A DNA stretch of 64,000 nucleotides, taken from assembly GCF_013166595.1 (NCBI RefSeq), contig NZ_JABKKG010000003.1, forward strand, positions 25,408 through 89,407, read 5' to 3'. Positions 52,737-61,190 of the stretch are shown in pieces. Position numbers and translations under genes: made by a program. The notes under the pieces were generated by a model. It did not search any database and was not told the origin of the DNA. It was given only the letters and a program-made list of their open reading frames with translations. The stretch's first letter is position 1, and every line of letters begins with the position of its first letter. Origin of the DNA: Palleniella intestinalis. GTDB lineage: Bacteria > Bacteroidota > Bacteroidia > Bacteroidales > Bacteroidaceae.

Positions 52737-53594
52737 TTATTTCTTGTGTTTGTACCTTATCTCCTTCAGTTTGTGCCTCCTCATGAAGCGCGATTTGTCA
52801 ACATATCCTTTTATTCCTTTTATATGCCCCTTTCCGGTGTATTGCCAAAGGGTGTAGTCCAAGTCGTCTTTCAGTTTCGGTTCATGCTGAGTGTACTGCG
52901 CAATCATGACCTTGTAGCCGTCAAGTTTCCCCAACAGATATTTGTCATAGAAGTTTGCGCCGGTGTAGAGGAGAGGTTTCTGCTTGTAATATTTCTCGAC
53001 AAGGTCAAGGAATTTGAACAGAGAGTCGCAGAAAGCCTGTGTCTGCAAGCCGTTTGTCACCTCGATGTCAATCATAGGCACAAGGTCTTGTTCATGCGGG
53101 CGGCATTGTGTCGTGAAGTTTTTCAGCTGCTTTTGCTGTGGTGTCTTTGGACGATAGAAATGGTAAGAGCCTACCGCCAGCCCGTTTTTGTGAGCTGTCT
53201 TGAGGTTGTTCTCATATTTTGGGTCTATGCGGTCGCCACCCTCTGTCGCCTTGATATAGACATACGCCATATTGGAGTTCTCCGCTATGGTTTCCCAAAA
53301 CACATTCCCCTGGTAGTGGCTGATGTCGATGCCATGGATATGGTTGCATGTATCCTCGCATTCCACGCCTGCCATGTTTGGGTCAATAGCCTTCTTTACC
53401 CTCTTCCTTGTCGGCAGGTCGTCATCAAACCCTTCAGGGAGGATGAGCCCTGTCGGCAGTTTTTCCACTTTGGCAGCTCTGTCGCGCACAGCCTTTATGG
53501 CAGGAATATCCTGCGCCTGCACAGTCATTGCCGTTAGCGAAATCAATGTGCAGACGAGGGAAAATACAATGTTTTTCAGGATTATGGTGTTCAT
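52737..53594 (-). CDS. GH25 muramidase (lysozyme-like)
   Basis: A 285-residue secreted protein with a signal peptide (about 1-27). The GH25 domain starts at GIDISHYQG near residue 89. The catalytic Asp-x-Glu motif lies in VPMIDIEVTNG near residue 173, and YTLWQYTGKGHI closes the barrel. It hydrolyses the glycan strand of peptidoglycan. The -7 element TAATTTTG (53603-53610) lies only 8 bases before the ATG. A second, larger GH25 gene lies upstream. Confidence 0.92.
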   Translation of the reverse strand: MNTIILKNIVFSLVCTLISLTAMTVQAQDIPAIKAVRDRAAKVEKLPTGLILPEGFDDDLPTRKRVKKAIDPNMAGVECEDTCNHIHGIDISHYQGNVFWETIAENSNMAYVYIKATEGGDRIDPKYENNLKTAHKNGLAVGSYHFYRPKTPQQKQLKNFTTQCRPHEQDLVPMIDIEVTNGLQTQAFCDSLFKFLDLVEKYYKQKPLLYTGANFYDKYLLGKLDGYKVMIAQYTQHEPKLKDDLDYTLWQYTGKGHIKGIKGYVDKSRFMRRHKLKEIRYKHKK

Positions 53595-53602
53595 ACTCTT
53601 TG

Positions 53603-53610
53603 CAAAATTA
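53603..53610 (-). promoter_or_regulatory. -7 element of the short GH25 gene
   Basis: On the minus strand it reads TAATTTTG. The ATG begins 8 bases after its end, so the leader is at most a few bases. Confidence 0.5.
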
Positions 53611-53650
53611 CTATATCGTGGGCGAAAAACAAAATAAATTAATAATTATT

Positions 53651-55429
53651 TTATTTTTGTCCGGAAAAGGTTTTGTGGAATGCCGTGGCATAGCCGTTGA
53701 AGATGTTTATGTCCACAGGTGTCTTTATGCCTGCCACCCTGCCGTCAGGACTGAGCTGCCAGAACACAAGATGCACGTCAGGCTTGTACTCTCCGTAGCG
53801 TGCAATCCAGATGTTGTAGTTCTTTTTTATATACCCTGCATCGGTCTTTGTGTCAGTCTCGCTGAGATGCTTGTTTATGAACGACTGGCTGACATAAAGG
53901 ATAGGGCGCACGCCCCACTGCTTTTCCACAGCCTCCAGCCACAGCCTTGCCCTTGCAAGGAGCACTTTCTCGCCTCCGGCCGCCCGTATCTGTGCCTCCG
54001 ACGGTTCAAGGTCAAGCACGGGAGGGAGGTCGCCATGGCTGTAACGGCTGTTCTTTATGAAGTATGCAGCCTGTGCCTGAGCACCGCTTTTTGTGGAGAA
54101 AAAGTGGTAAGAGCCGACTTTGTACCCATGCTTGCGTGCCTGTGCGTAGTCGTCCCTGTAATAGGTGTTTTGGATGGATATGCCCTCAGTGCTTTTGATG
54201 TACACGAAAGAAATCGGGAAATCGACAGTTCCGTTGACCTTTTTCTTTGACAATGTGCCAAGGGAAGTTATGCGCAGCCTGTCCCATTGTATAGGGTAGA
54301 CAACCTTTTGGCGCACCCTTATCCTGCGCCATTGCTTTCCCCTTCTTACTTTCTTGACAACAGTGCGGTAGCCTTTCCTGCCCGGCAACTCATGCTGCCA
54401 GCGCGAAATGTCGATGCCATAGACATGGTTTGCAGAGTAGACCGGCTGCTCACCCTTGAACTTTCCGTTCTCCCATTTGCCGGCGCGGACACGGTTGTCG
54501 AAGCCGATGCCGAAGCCATGGCGCGCTTTCAGTGAGTCACTGTACTCCCCTTCGTAGTATCCGCCGCCTTTGTAGTGTATCGCCACCAAGTTCTGCCCTT
54601 TCTGCTGCATGCGGCAGATTATTGTGTCGGCGGGTGCAGACAGGGCTTTTGACGGGACATCTCCATACCCTATGCTGTCCGCTCCAAGATAGACCGGGCG
54701 GAAACCGTCACTGCCGAACTGCCTGATGAAGAGCCTTAGCGCGTCATCTTTAGCCCCGAACGCCTTGTAGCCCTTGCGTAAGGTGAAGCGCTCTTCTGCC
54801 TTGAACCGCTCTTTCCCTGCGACTATGCAGTACGCCGATTGCCTTTCCGTATGGAAAGACTTGGCTTTCTGCAGTTTGCGTATGCTTGCCATAAGCGCAG
54901 AGATAGAGTCCTGCCTGTGCAAAACCCTCTCCCTGTGGCGTATGACGACATCAAACCCCTCGTCCTGCATATCGTGCGAGTGCATGTAATAGTCTATTTC
55001 CGACAGCCGGTTGCAGTAGTTTCGCTGCAAGGCGGTCAGTGCTGCGAGCTTGTTTCTTAGGAGTTCAGGGACAGCATCCTCGGCAATCATGACCTGAGGC
55101 TGTTCCTCGGCACTGTCGGTGCGGCACGCCACAAGTCCGAAACATGACGGCAGCCATAGCCTGTTGACCCAGGAAGCAGGGCGCACGCGGGTTATGCGGC
55201 GCAGGAAAAGCGAGTCCTTCACCGTTGCAATGAGTGTGTCTTTGCCGGGGTAGGTGAAGAGCAGGAGCGAGTCTGTGCCTTCTCCGTCCGTTAGCAGCTG
55301 GTACTGCTGCTCCTCAACGGTGACCGCTGTCTGTGAGACAGGTGAGCCATAGTATATGCGTGACACTGCCGCAGCGACGGCGACAATCGTTGCTATGGCT
55401 ATGTATATGTGTTTGTGTGATATTCTCAT
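53651..55429 (-). CDS. GH25 family protein with an N-terminal anchor and an extra domain
   Basis: A 592-residue protein. An N-terminal hydrophobic segment (about 6-25) anchors or exports it. Residues about 30-330 are a region of unknown fold (with MORN-like YKGGGYYEGEYSDSLKARHG). The GH25 domain starts at GIDISRWQHELPGR, and the catalytic motif is in PPVLDLEPSEAQIRA near residue 473. The start ATG at 55429 is chosen because the upstream frame lies in the terminator region. Both GH25 genes run the same way, 56 bases apart. Confidence 0.88.
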   Translation of the reverse strand: MRISHKHIYIAIATIVAVAAAVSRIYYGSPVSQTAVTVEEQQYQLLTDGEGTDSLLLFTYPGKDTLIATVKDSLFLRRITRVRPASWVNRLWLPSCFGLVACRTDSAEEQPQVMIAEDAVPELLRNKLAALTALQRNYCNRLSEIDYYMHSHDMQDEGFDVVIRHRERVLHRQDSISALMASIRKLQKAKSFHTERQSAYCIVAGKERFKAEERFTLRKGYKAFGAKDDALRLFIRQFGSDGFRPVYLGADSIGYGDVPSKALSAPADTIICRMQQKGQNLVAIHYKGGGYYEGEYSDSLKARHGFGIGFDNRVRAGKWENGKFKGEQPVYSANHVYGIDISRWQHELPGRKGYRTVVKKVRRGKQWRRIRVRQKVVYPIQWDRLRITSLGTLSKKKVNGTVDFPISFVYIKSTEGISIQNTYYRDDYAQARKHGYKVGSYHFFSTKSGAQAQAAYFIKNSRYSHGDLPPVLDLEPSEAQIRAAGGEKVLLARARLWLEAVEKQWGVRPILYVSQSFINKHLSETDTKTDAGYIKKNYNIWIARYGEYKPDVHLVFWQLSPDGRVAGIKTPVDINIFNGYATAFHKTFSGQK

Positions 55430-55439
55430 GTATACGACG

Positions 55440-55479
55440 AAAAAACGAGACATCCAAGGCTTTCACCTTGAGTGTCTCG
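55440..55479 (-). terminator. Intrinsic terminator after L31
   Basis: On the minus strand CGAGACACTCAAGG and CCTTGGATGTCTCG form a stem with one mismatch, followed by TTTTTTCG. It ends the rpmE2 transcript before the GH25 gene. Confidence 0.85.
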
Positions 55480-55557
55480 CTTTGGTTGTAGCACCTTCAC
55501 GAATCTGCAACTGCATGGAGGGCAAACGACCATATATATTAATATGGTGGAATCTTC

Positions 55558-55809
55558 TTACTTCTTCAGTTTCGCGTAGCGGCTCATGAAGCGATCGACA
55601 CGACCTGCTGTATCGACAAGCTTGCTCTTGCCTGTGTAGAATGGGTGAGAGGTGCTTGAGATTTCGACCTTCACTACCGGATAAGTCTCGCCTTCGAACT
55701 CGATTGTGTCGTTAGTCTTGGCTGTAGAGCGTGTGAGGAACATATCGCCGTTAGACATATCCTTGAATACGACTGGGCGGTAGTTCTCTGGGTGAATACC
55801 TTTTTTCAT
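55558..55809 (-). CDS. rpmE2: 50S ribosomal protein L31 type B
   Basis: An 83-residue large-subunit protein. [19 protein letters not shown] and the later [20 protein letters not shown] are typical of the type B form, which lacks the four zinc cysteines of the type A form. It is a single-gene transcript with a promoter at 55858-55865 and its own terminator. Confidence 0.95.
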   Translation of the reverse strand: MKKGIHPENYRPVVFKDMSNGDMFLTRSTAKTNDTIEFEGETYPVVKVEISSTSHPFYTGKSKLVDTAGRVDRFMSRYAKLKK

Positions 55810-55857
55810 TTCTTTGTTCTTTTGTTTAGTTTATACGATTATTGCATAAAGCGGATG

Positions 55858-55865
55858 CAAAGGTA
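55858..55865 (-). promoter_or_regulatory. -7 element of rpmE2
   Basis: On the minus strand it reads TACCTTTG, 49 bases before the ATG. Confidence 0.6.
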
Positions 55866-55946
55866 CTAAGAAAAGTTGAAACAGAAAAGGGAAATGCTGA
55901 AAGCAAGTCTCTTATTAGCATATATTAACATAAATACGCCACCTCT

Positions 55947-55980
55947 TTTGCCTGTTTCTCGCAAAGATTTATTAATTTTG
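55947..55980 (+). promoter_or_regulatory. Promoter of udk
   Basis: TTTG at 55947-55950, a 22-base spacer and TAATTTTG at 55973-55980. The ATG is at 56050. Confidence 0.5.
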
Positions 55981-56049
55981 CTCACTGAAATAACCTTTTG
56001 TTGCCCATGGAAGCCACTGCGCTTGGTGGGCATCGTAAAACCCAAGACT

Positions 56050-56667
56050 ATGACAATCATCGGAATAGCAGGAGGTACCGGTTCCGGAAAGACCTCTGTC
56101 GTGAAGAAAATCGTTGAGGCTCTGCCTCCCAACTATGTCACTGTGATACCGCAGGACTCGTACTATAATGACACAACCGGGCTTACTGACGAGGAGCGCA
56201 AGGCGATAAACTTCGACCACCCTGACGCTTTCGACTGGGAGCTCCTCATTGAGCAAATCAATGAACTTAAGGCTGGGCGTGCCATAGAGCAGCCGACTTA
56301 TTCGTATCTCATAAGCAACCGCTTGCCGGAGACCATTCATGTGGAGCCGAAACCGGTGATTATCGTTGAGGGAATCATGGCACTTGTCGACAAGCGTCTG
56401 CGCGACATGATGGACCTGAAGATATATGTTGACTGTGACGCGGACATCCGTCTGCTGCGCAACATACAGCGTGACACTATTGACCGTGGGCGCACAGTGA
56501 CGATGGTCATGGACCGTTACATCAAGGTGCTTAAGCCAATGCATGAGCAGTTCATAGAGCCGACAAAGCGTTTCGCCAATGTCATCATCCCTGAGGGTGC
56601 GAGCAACACGCCGGGCATTGACATTGTCTGCAAATATATCGAGCGTCTCTGCGGTGTGATAGAATAG
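56050..56667 (+). CDS. udk: Uridine kinase
   Basis: Phosphorylates uridine and cytidine in pyrimidine salvage. The 205-residue product has the P-loop GGTGSGKTS at residues 8-16, then the IPQDSYYND and NFDHPDAFDW stretches of the family. The ATG at 56050 (MTIIGIAGG) is the family start; in-frame upstream codons lie in the promoter region. Repeat locus E starts 53 bases after its stop. Confidence 0.95.
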   Translation: MTIIGIAGGTGSGKTSVVKKIVEALPPNYVTVIPQDSYYNDTTGLTDEERKAINFDHPDAFDWELLIEQINELKAGRAIEQPTYSYLISNRLPETIHVEPKPVIIVEGIMALVDKRLRDMMDLKIYVDCDADIRLLRNIQRDTIDRGRTVTMVMDRYIKVLKPMHEQFIEPTKRFANVIIPEGASNTPGIDIVCKYIERLCGVIE

Positions 56668-56719
56668 AGTTGTAAACCCAATAATAGACATTGATTTACA
56701 GGCTGTTACAGATGACGTG

Positions 56720-56807
56720 GCGAAAGGTTACGATTCGTGCTGTAAAGTGTTACCTTTTGGGAGGTAAAAGATAACCTTTCGTATGGTGAAAGGTTACACT
56801 TTGTTTG
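56720..56807. repeat. 22-bp tandem repeat element, locus E
   Basis: Four units of 22 bases start at 56720, 56742, 56764 and 56786. Cores are AAAGGTTACGATTCG, AAGTGTTACCTTTTG, AAAGATAACCTTTCG and AAAGGTTACACTTTG. Units 2 and 4 are near-perfect reverse complements. I see no other element in 56668-56719 and 56808-56920 apart from the A/T-rich DNA just before nspC. Confidence 0.85.
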
Positions 56808-56920
56808 CCTGCCTGTGACGGGTGCTTTTGCCTTGTGTCACGGATGTTTTTGTGAGGGATGTCGGCACGTTCTGTGGAGCGGCATTTCGGAATGATTTTT
56901 ATAATAAGGATAAATTGTTT

Positions 56921-58084
56921 ATGGATAAGATAAAAACACCATATTTCTGTATCGACACCGACCGTTTGGAGAGCAACCTCCGTGTGCTGCGCGGTGTGAT
57001 GGACAGGACAGGATGCAAGATTCTGCTTGCACAGAAATGTTTCAGTTGTTACGGTCTGTACCCTTTGGTGGCGGATTTCCTGTCCGGCGCGACGGCAAGC
57101 GGCATCTTCGAGGCGCAACTGTGGCACGAAGAGGGCAGGGGAGAGAACCATGTCTTCTCGCCGGCATTCAAGGAGGAGGATATGGAGCGCATACTTGAAA
57201 TCTGCGACCATATAGACTTCAATTCACCACGGCAGCTGAGCCTTTACGGCAAGCGTGCGAAGGATGCCGGACTGCAAGTGGGTCTGCGCATCAATCCGGA
57301 ATGCTCCACACAGGAAGGACACGCCATTTATGACCCTTGTGCTCCGGGTTCGCGCCTCGGAACAACGCTCGCCGTGTTTGAAAGGGAGGTCGCCGGCACA
57401 CCGTTGATGACGCTTCTTGACGGCATTCATTTCCATACGCTCTGCGAACAGGACAGCGACGACCTTGAAAAGACTCTCGATGCCGTGGAGGAAAAGTTCG
57501 GAAAGTATCTGCATGGCATGCGTTGGATAAACTTCGGTGGCGGACACCATATAACAAGGGGTGACTACGACATACCTCGCCTTGAGCGTTGCATCAGGCG
57601 CATGCAGGAGAAATACGGCCTTGAGGTCTATCTTGAGCCGGGCGAGGCGGTGGCTTTGAATGCCGGAACGCTCCATTCCCAAGTGCTTGAAGTGCAGGCA
57701 GAAAGCAGCGATGGCGTGCGCAACATTATCCTTGACACGTCTGCAGCCTGCCACATGCCTGACGTCATAGAGATGCCTTACACACCGCCTTTGGAGAAAG
57801 TCAAGGGTGAGCGTTACATTGCTCCTGACGCTTCGGAGGCAGAATGCCGCAAGTACCGCTTCGGAGGGCCTACCTGTCTCAGCGGCGATGTCATCGGTAC
57901 GTATGACATGGGGTGTGAATTGGTTGAAGGCGATGAGGTGGTTTTCGGCGACATGGCTATCTATTCCATGGTCAAGACGAACACGTTCAACGGCATGCCG
58001 TTGCCGGACATATACATAAAAAAAGGAGAAACGCTCCGCCTTTGGAAGCGTTTCTCCTATGAAGATTTCAAGTCAAGGGTGTGA
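56921..58084 (+). CDS. nspC: Carboxynorspermidine/carboxyspermidine decarboxylase
   Basis: PLP-dependent decarboxylase that makes norspermidine or spermidine from the carboxy precursor, 387 residues. The PLP lysine is Lys39 in LLAQKCFSCYG. FGGGHHITRGDYD and EPGEAVALNAGTL are further family stretches. The ATG at 56921 gives MDKIKTPYFCIDTDRL. The dehydrogenase that supplies its substrate lies 1.7 kb away on the other strand. The 3' end of the coding region contains a minus-strand terminator (58018-58058). Confidence 0.95.
   Translation: MDKIKTPYFCIDTDRLESNLRVLRGVMDRTGCKILLAQKCFSCYGLYPLVADFLSGATASGIFEAQLWHEEGRGENHVFSPAFKEEDMERILEICDHIDFNSPRQLSLYGKRAKDAGLQVGLRINPECSTQEGHAIYDPCAPGSRLGTTLAVFEREVAGTPLMTLLDGIHFHTLCEQDSDDLEKTLDAVEEKFGKYLHGMRWINFGGGHHITRGDYDIPRLERCIRRMQEKYGLEVYLEPGEAVALNAGTLHSQVLEVQAESSDGVRNIILDTSAACHMPDVIEMPYTPPLEKVKGERYIAPDASEAECRKYRFGGPTCLSGDVIGTYDMGCELVEGDEVVFGDMAIYSMVKTNTFNGMPLPDIYIKKGETLRLWKRFSYEDFKSRV
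58018..58058 (-). terminator. Minus-strand terminator inside the nspC coding end
   Basis: AGGAGAAACGCT (58024-58035) and AGCGTTTCTCCT (58047-58058) form a perfect 12-bp stem. On the minus strand seven Ts (58018-58024) follow, giving a canonical terminator for the convergent DUF3307 gene that ends at 58160. Confidence 0.7.
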
Positions 58085-58159
58085 AAGGCGGAGCTTTTCG
58101 CACCCCTTTTATGTGAAGTTTGTTGAAAAGTTTGGCTGGTAGTTAAGTTCTGAGGTACT

Positions 58160-58906
58160 TTATGATGTCAGTAATTCCACATCAAATGTTGTAAGCCATA
58201 GTGTGGCAAATCCGATTAATATAGCAATCGTGAAGCTTAAAAATGTACCTAACAATACATACTCAGTGATTTTTATATCCTTGGCGTTGTTTAATTCTCC
58301 AAATCGAAACACTGATTTTGCCGCCAATAGAAAGCCGATGCCTTCGACATTGTCTGTGAATATGAAAGTGAGTATCAGTATTCTTTCCAAATATCCAATC
58401 CATTTTCCTGCATTTGGAAGCCCTTGCGATAATGCTTTGTCCGGCACCCATTGCTCAAATTCGATGAATGATTTGATGAAAATGGATGTTGGGGACAGAA
58501 CTGCTATGAATGAAGTGGCAACGAGCCAAGAGGATAGGGAGAAATGGCTCTGTGCCATGTTGCTGTGAGCTCCTGCTTTCACAAAGAGAAACCACCATAC
58601 ACAAAAAATGATACTGTAATGGATAGCTTGGTCGATGATTAATGCATATAGGTTGTTTTTGCCTTTTGAAACCTTTGCAAAGTCAATAATAAAATGGCTT
58701 GCGAAAATAATGGCGGGTATAGCCCAGTTTGTTTGGTCCGCAATAAAGATATAAGACAAAAGTGCGTGTACTGCGCTATGAATGCCAAGTGCTGATACTC
58801 TTTTTTGCCAATCAGCGTCATATTTCGTGCTACACAGCCTGTCGGACTGCAATATGAAATCACCTATAAGGTGTGCAGCAATCAATTTAATCAGTATGAC
58901 AGCCAT
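58160..58906 (-). CDS. DUF3307 family membrane protein
   Basis: A 248-residue membrane protein. The N-terminus LIKLIAAHLIGDFILQSDRL and HSAVHALLSYIF are the DUF3307 signature, with about five more hydrophobic segments. Members usually sit beside a SatD-like gene, as here; the two overlap by 20 bases. The function is unknown; in streptococci SatD belongs to an acid-tolerance locus. A minus-strand terminator for it lies inside nspC. Confidence 0.85.
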   Translation of the reverse strand: MAVILIKLIAAHLIGDFILQSDRLCSTKYDADWQKRVSALGIHSAVHALLSYIFIADQTNWAIPAIIFASHFIIDFAKVSKGKNNLYALIIDQAIHYSIIFCVWWFLFVKAGAHSNMAQSHFSLSSWLVATSFIAVLSPTSIFIKSFIEFEQWVPDKALSQGLPNAGKWIGYLERILILTFIFTDNVEGIGFLLAAKSVFRFGELNNAKDIKITEYVLLGTFLSFTIAILIGFATLWLTTFDVELLTS

Positions 58907-59549
58907 ATTGTTTCGTATAAATGGTTATGAGCTCTTCCGCTCTTTTTATATAGGCTATTATGAGTTCTTCTTTTGATGCTCTCAGTGATTTGTCTACCAT
59001 TTGACGTGATATGCCAAGTTCTTGTGAAAGTTCGAAATGGCTTTTGGAAGTAAGAAGGCTCGATAGGATTATTTTGCTTTGGTTTTGCGTCCACGAAGAA
59101 ACTATATCGTCTGCAAAAGCTGTTGCTAATTGCAATTCTTCGTTTGCATTATGCCATGGTGTGCAGACTTTAAGACGGGCTTTGTCCATTGTGTCAAGCA
59201 ATCTTCCTGAAAGCCGGTAAGCCTCGCCGTCACTTGTGGATAAAGTCTCCGACTCATAATCAAGAGTGCCGATGCCTATTGCAATTCGTGCATCCAGAAT
59301 GGTTTTTGCGGCTTCAAACTTATGGGAGCGAAGGTGTGCTCTTATTGCCAGTGCTGCTCTTATTGAATCTTTTGCATTGGAAATGCCAATTTGGAAACTG
59401 TCTCCCCTGAAGATTTCCATTTTGATGTCAATGGCAGGTGATAGCAACTCATGAATTTTGTCTATGGTGCTAAGCATTATGTTCCTTTCCGCCATTGACA
59501 GTTTGGTGGAATCAACAATATCTCCGGTTATGATAGCTCCGATTTTCAT
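58887..59549 (-). CDS. SatD family protein
   Basis: A 220-residue cytoplasmic protein. The N-terminus MKIGAIITGDIVDSTKLS and the FRGDSFQIGI and RIAIGIGTL stretches match SatD, with a helix-turn-helix-like C-terminal part (HFELSQELGISRQMVDKSLR, residues about 170-195). The fold of the first half recalls nucleotide cyclase domains (GDIVDST), but the catalytic pattern is not complete in my reading. The ATG at 59549 is the family start; upstream frame is open but A/T-rich. Two identical palindromes lie 43-90 bases upstream. Confidence 0.85.
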   Translation of the reverse strand: MKIGAIITGDIVDSTKLSMAERNIMLSTIDKIHELLSPAIDIKMEIFRGDSFQIGISNAKDSIRAALAIRAHLRSHKFEAAKTILDARIAIGIGTLDYESETLSTSDGEAYRLSGRLLDTMDKARLKVCTPWHNANEELQLATAFADDIVSSWTQNQSKIILSSLLTSKSHFELSQELGISRQMVDKSLRASKEELIIAYIKRAEELITIYTKQYGCHTD

Positions 59550-59591
59550 CAAATATCTTGAATGCTTTACACTGGTGATTCGTTTATATAG

Positions 59592-59638
59592 GCAACCTTT
59601 TTTGGTTGCATTTTTAAATTGCAACCTTTTTTGGTTGC
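59592..59638. promoter_or_regulatory. Two identical palindromes upstream of satD
   Basis: GCAACC-TTTTTT-GGTTGC occurs at 59592-59609 and again at 59621-59638, 29 bases start to start. Each is a perfect 6-bp dyad around six Ts. Their place just ahead of the SatD start suggests operators; the SatD protein has a C-terminal HTH and could be the binder. Confidence 0.6.
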
Positions 59639-59682
59639 ATAAATAAAGAGGACTTCCTGATGTCAGGTGTGTAACAGTTTTT

Positions 59683-59756
59683 GTAAGCACATACCCTATT
59701 TCCTTTACTGTATACAGTTTGTCGTATGCAGCAAAGGAAACAAGGTGTGTGCTTAC
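59683..59756. repeat. Three-part nested hairpin between satD and the dehydrogenase gene
   Basis: Nested arms: GTAAGCAC (59683-59690)/GTGCTTAC (59749-59756), TTTCCTTT (59699-59706)/AAAGGAAA (59733-59740) and CTGTATAC (59708-59715)/GTATGCAG (59724-59731, one G-T pair). The loop contains the palindrome ACTGTATACAGT. There is no T-run on either side. Confidence 0.65.
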
Positions 59757-59811
59757 CGCAATGCGGTTGTATTGTTAATGCAGCTTTTTCCTGTACCTTT
59801 CAATCGTCTTT

Positions 59812-61074
59812 TTAGTCAACAAGGACAGGGTTCTCGTCCACCTGCCATGGGAGTCCCCACTTGTTGAGCATGTCCATGTATGGGTCCGGATCAAACTCTT
59901 CGACGGTGAATACGCCCGGTTTCTTCCACAGACCCTGCATGAGCATGGCTGTGCCAATCATTGCCGGAACGCCTGTTGTGTAGGAGATTGCCTGACTGCC
60001 GACCTCCTTGTAGCACTCCTGGTGGTCACATACGTTATAGATGTACACATGCTTCTCCTTGCCGTCCTTAACGCCGGTGAAGATACATCCGATGTTTGTC
60101 TTGCCGACAGTGCGAGGACCGAGGGACGCAGGGTCAGGGAGCAGGCGGCGGAGGAACTGTATCGGGACAATCTCCTGACCGTTGAACTCGACAGGCTCTG
60201 TGCCGAGCATGCCGACATTCTCAAGGCACTTCATGTGTGTGAGGTAGCTCTGTCCGAAGGTCATGAAGAAGCGGATGCGCTTCACGCCCGGTATGTTCTT
60301 GGCCAAAGACTCAATCTCCTCATGGTGGAGGAGGTACATGTCCTTCTCGCCTACGCCGTCAAAGTTGTAGACACGCTTGATTTCCATAGGCTCTGTCTCC
60401 ACCCATTTGCCGTTCTCCCAATAAGAACCGTTGGCACTTACCTCACGGAGATTGATTTCAGGGTTGAAGTTTGTCGCGAAAGGATAGCCGTGGTCGCCGC
60501 CGTTGCAGTCAAGGATGTCAATGGTGTGGATTTCGTCAAAGTAATGCTTCAAGGCGTATGCAGTGAACACTGATGTCACTCCAGGGTCGAAACCTGTGCC
60601 GAGGATTGCGGTGAGTCCTGCCTCCTCGTAACGCTTCTTGTACGCCCACTGCCATGAGTAGTCGAAATATGCAGTGAAGCCCTTCTCCTTGCAGCGAGCC
60701 TCGTATATCTTGCGCCATTCAGGGTCGTTGGTGTCCTCGCACTCATAGTTGGCGGTGTCGACATAATGCACACCGCAGGCGAGGCATGCATCCATGATGG
60801 TCAGATCCTGATAAGGCAGGGCAAGGTTCAGCACGACGTCAGGCTTCACCTCATTGATAAGGGCTTTCAGCTCCTCAACGTTGTCCGCATCAACCTTTCT
60901 TGTGGTGATTTTCGCCTTCGTCCCCTTAGCCTCAATGGCAGCTTTCAGGTCGTCACACTTGCTCACAGTGCGTGAGGCAATACAAATCTCACCGAACACC
61001 TCGGCATTCGCCGCACACTTCTGGATTGCGACGCCAGCAACGCCGCCACATCCGATGACTAATACTTTTCCCAA
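59812..61074 (-). CDS. Carboxynorspermidine/carboxyspermidine dehydrogenase (saccharopine dehydrogenase family)
   Basis: A 420-residue NADPH-dependent enzyme. The Rossmann motif lies at the start (KVLVIGCGGVAGVAIQKCA). DVVLNLALPYQDLTIMDACL, GTGFDPGVTSVFTAYALKH and the C-terminal part match the carboxyspermidine branch of the family; together with NspC it makes spermidine without S-adenosylmethionine decarboxylase. It has its own promoter (61121-61128) and is not in an operon with nspC here. Confidence 0.93.
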   Translation of the reverse strand: MGKVLVIGCGGVAGVAIQKCAANAEVFGEICIASRTVSKCDDLKAAIEAKGTKAKITTRKVDADNVEELKALINEVKPDVVLNLALPYQDLTIMDACLACGVHYVDTANYECEDTNDPEWRKIYEARCKEKGFTAYFDYSWQWAYKKRYEEAGLTAILGTGFDPGVTSVFTAYALKHYFDEIHTIDILDCNGGDHGYPFATNFNPEINLREVSANGSYWENGKWVETEPMEIKRVYNFDGVGEKDMYLLHHEEIESLAKNIPGVKRIRFFMTFGQSYLTHMKCLENVGMLGTEPVEFNGQEIVPIQFLRRLLPDPASLGPRTVGKTNIGCIFTGVKDGKEKHVYIYNVCDHQECYKEVGSQAISYTTGVPAMIGTAMLMQGLWKKPGVFTVEEFDPDPYMDMLNKWGLPWQVDENPVLVD

Positions 61075-61120
61075 TTTCTGATACGTTTTCTTTTACTGAG
61101 TTTATATTGATTTTACTTCG

Positions 61121-61128
61121 CAAAGTTA
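61121..61128 (-). promoter_or_regulatory. -7 element of the carboxyspermidine dehydrogenase gene
   Basis: On the minus strand it reads TAACTTTG, 47 bases before the ATG. Confidence 0.55.
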
Positions 61129-61190
61129 CGAGTTTTATTGTATAAATACCGTTGTTTTGCATATTTTAACTATGATTTACACCTCATTTC

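Noticed and set aside
52086..53537. 483-residue plus-strand ORF opposite the GH25 and zinc-ribbon genes
   Set aside because: It is antisense to two genes with clear domains; its composition is that of a reverse reading and it has no family feature.
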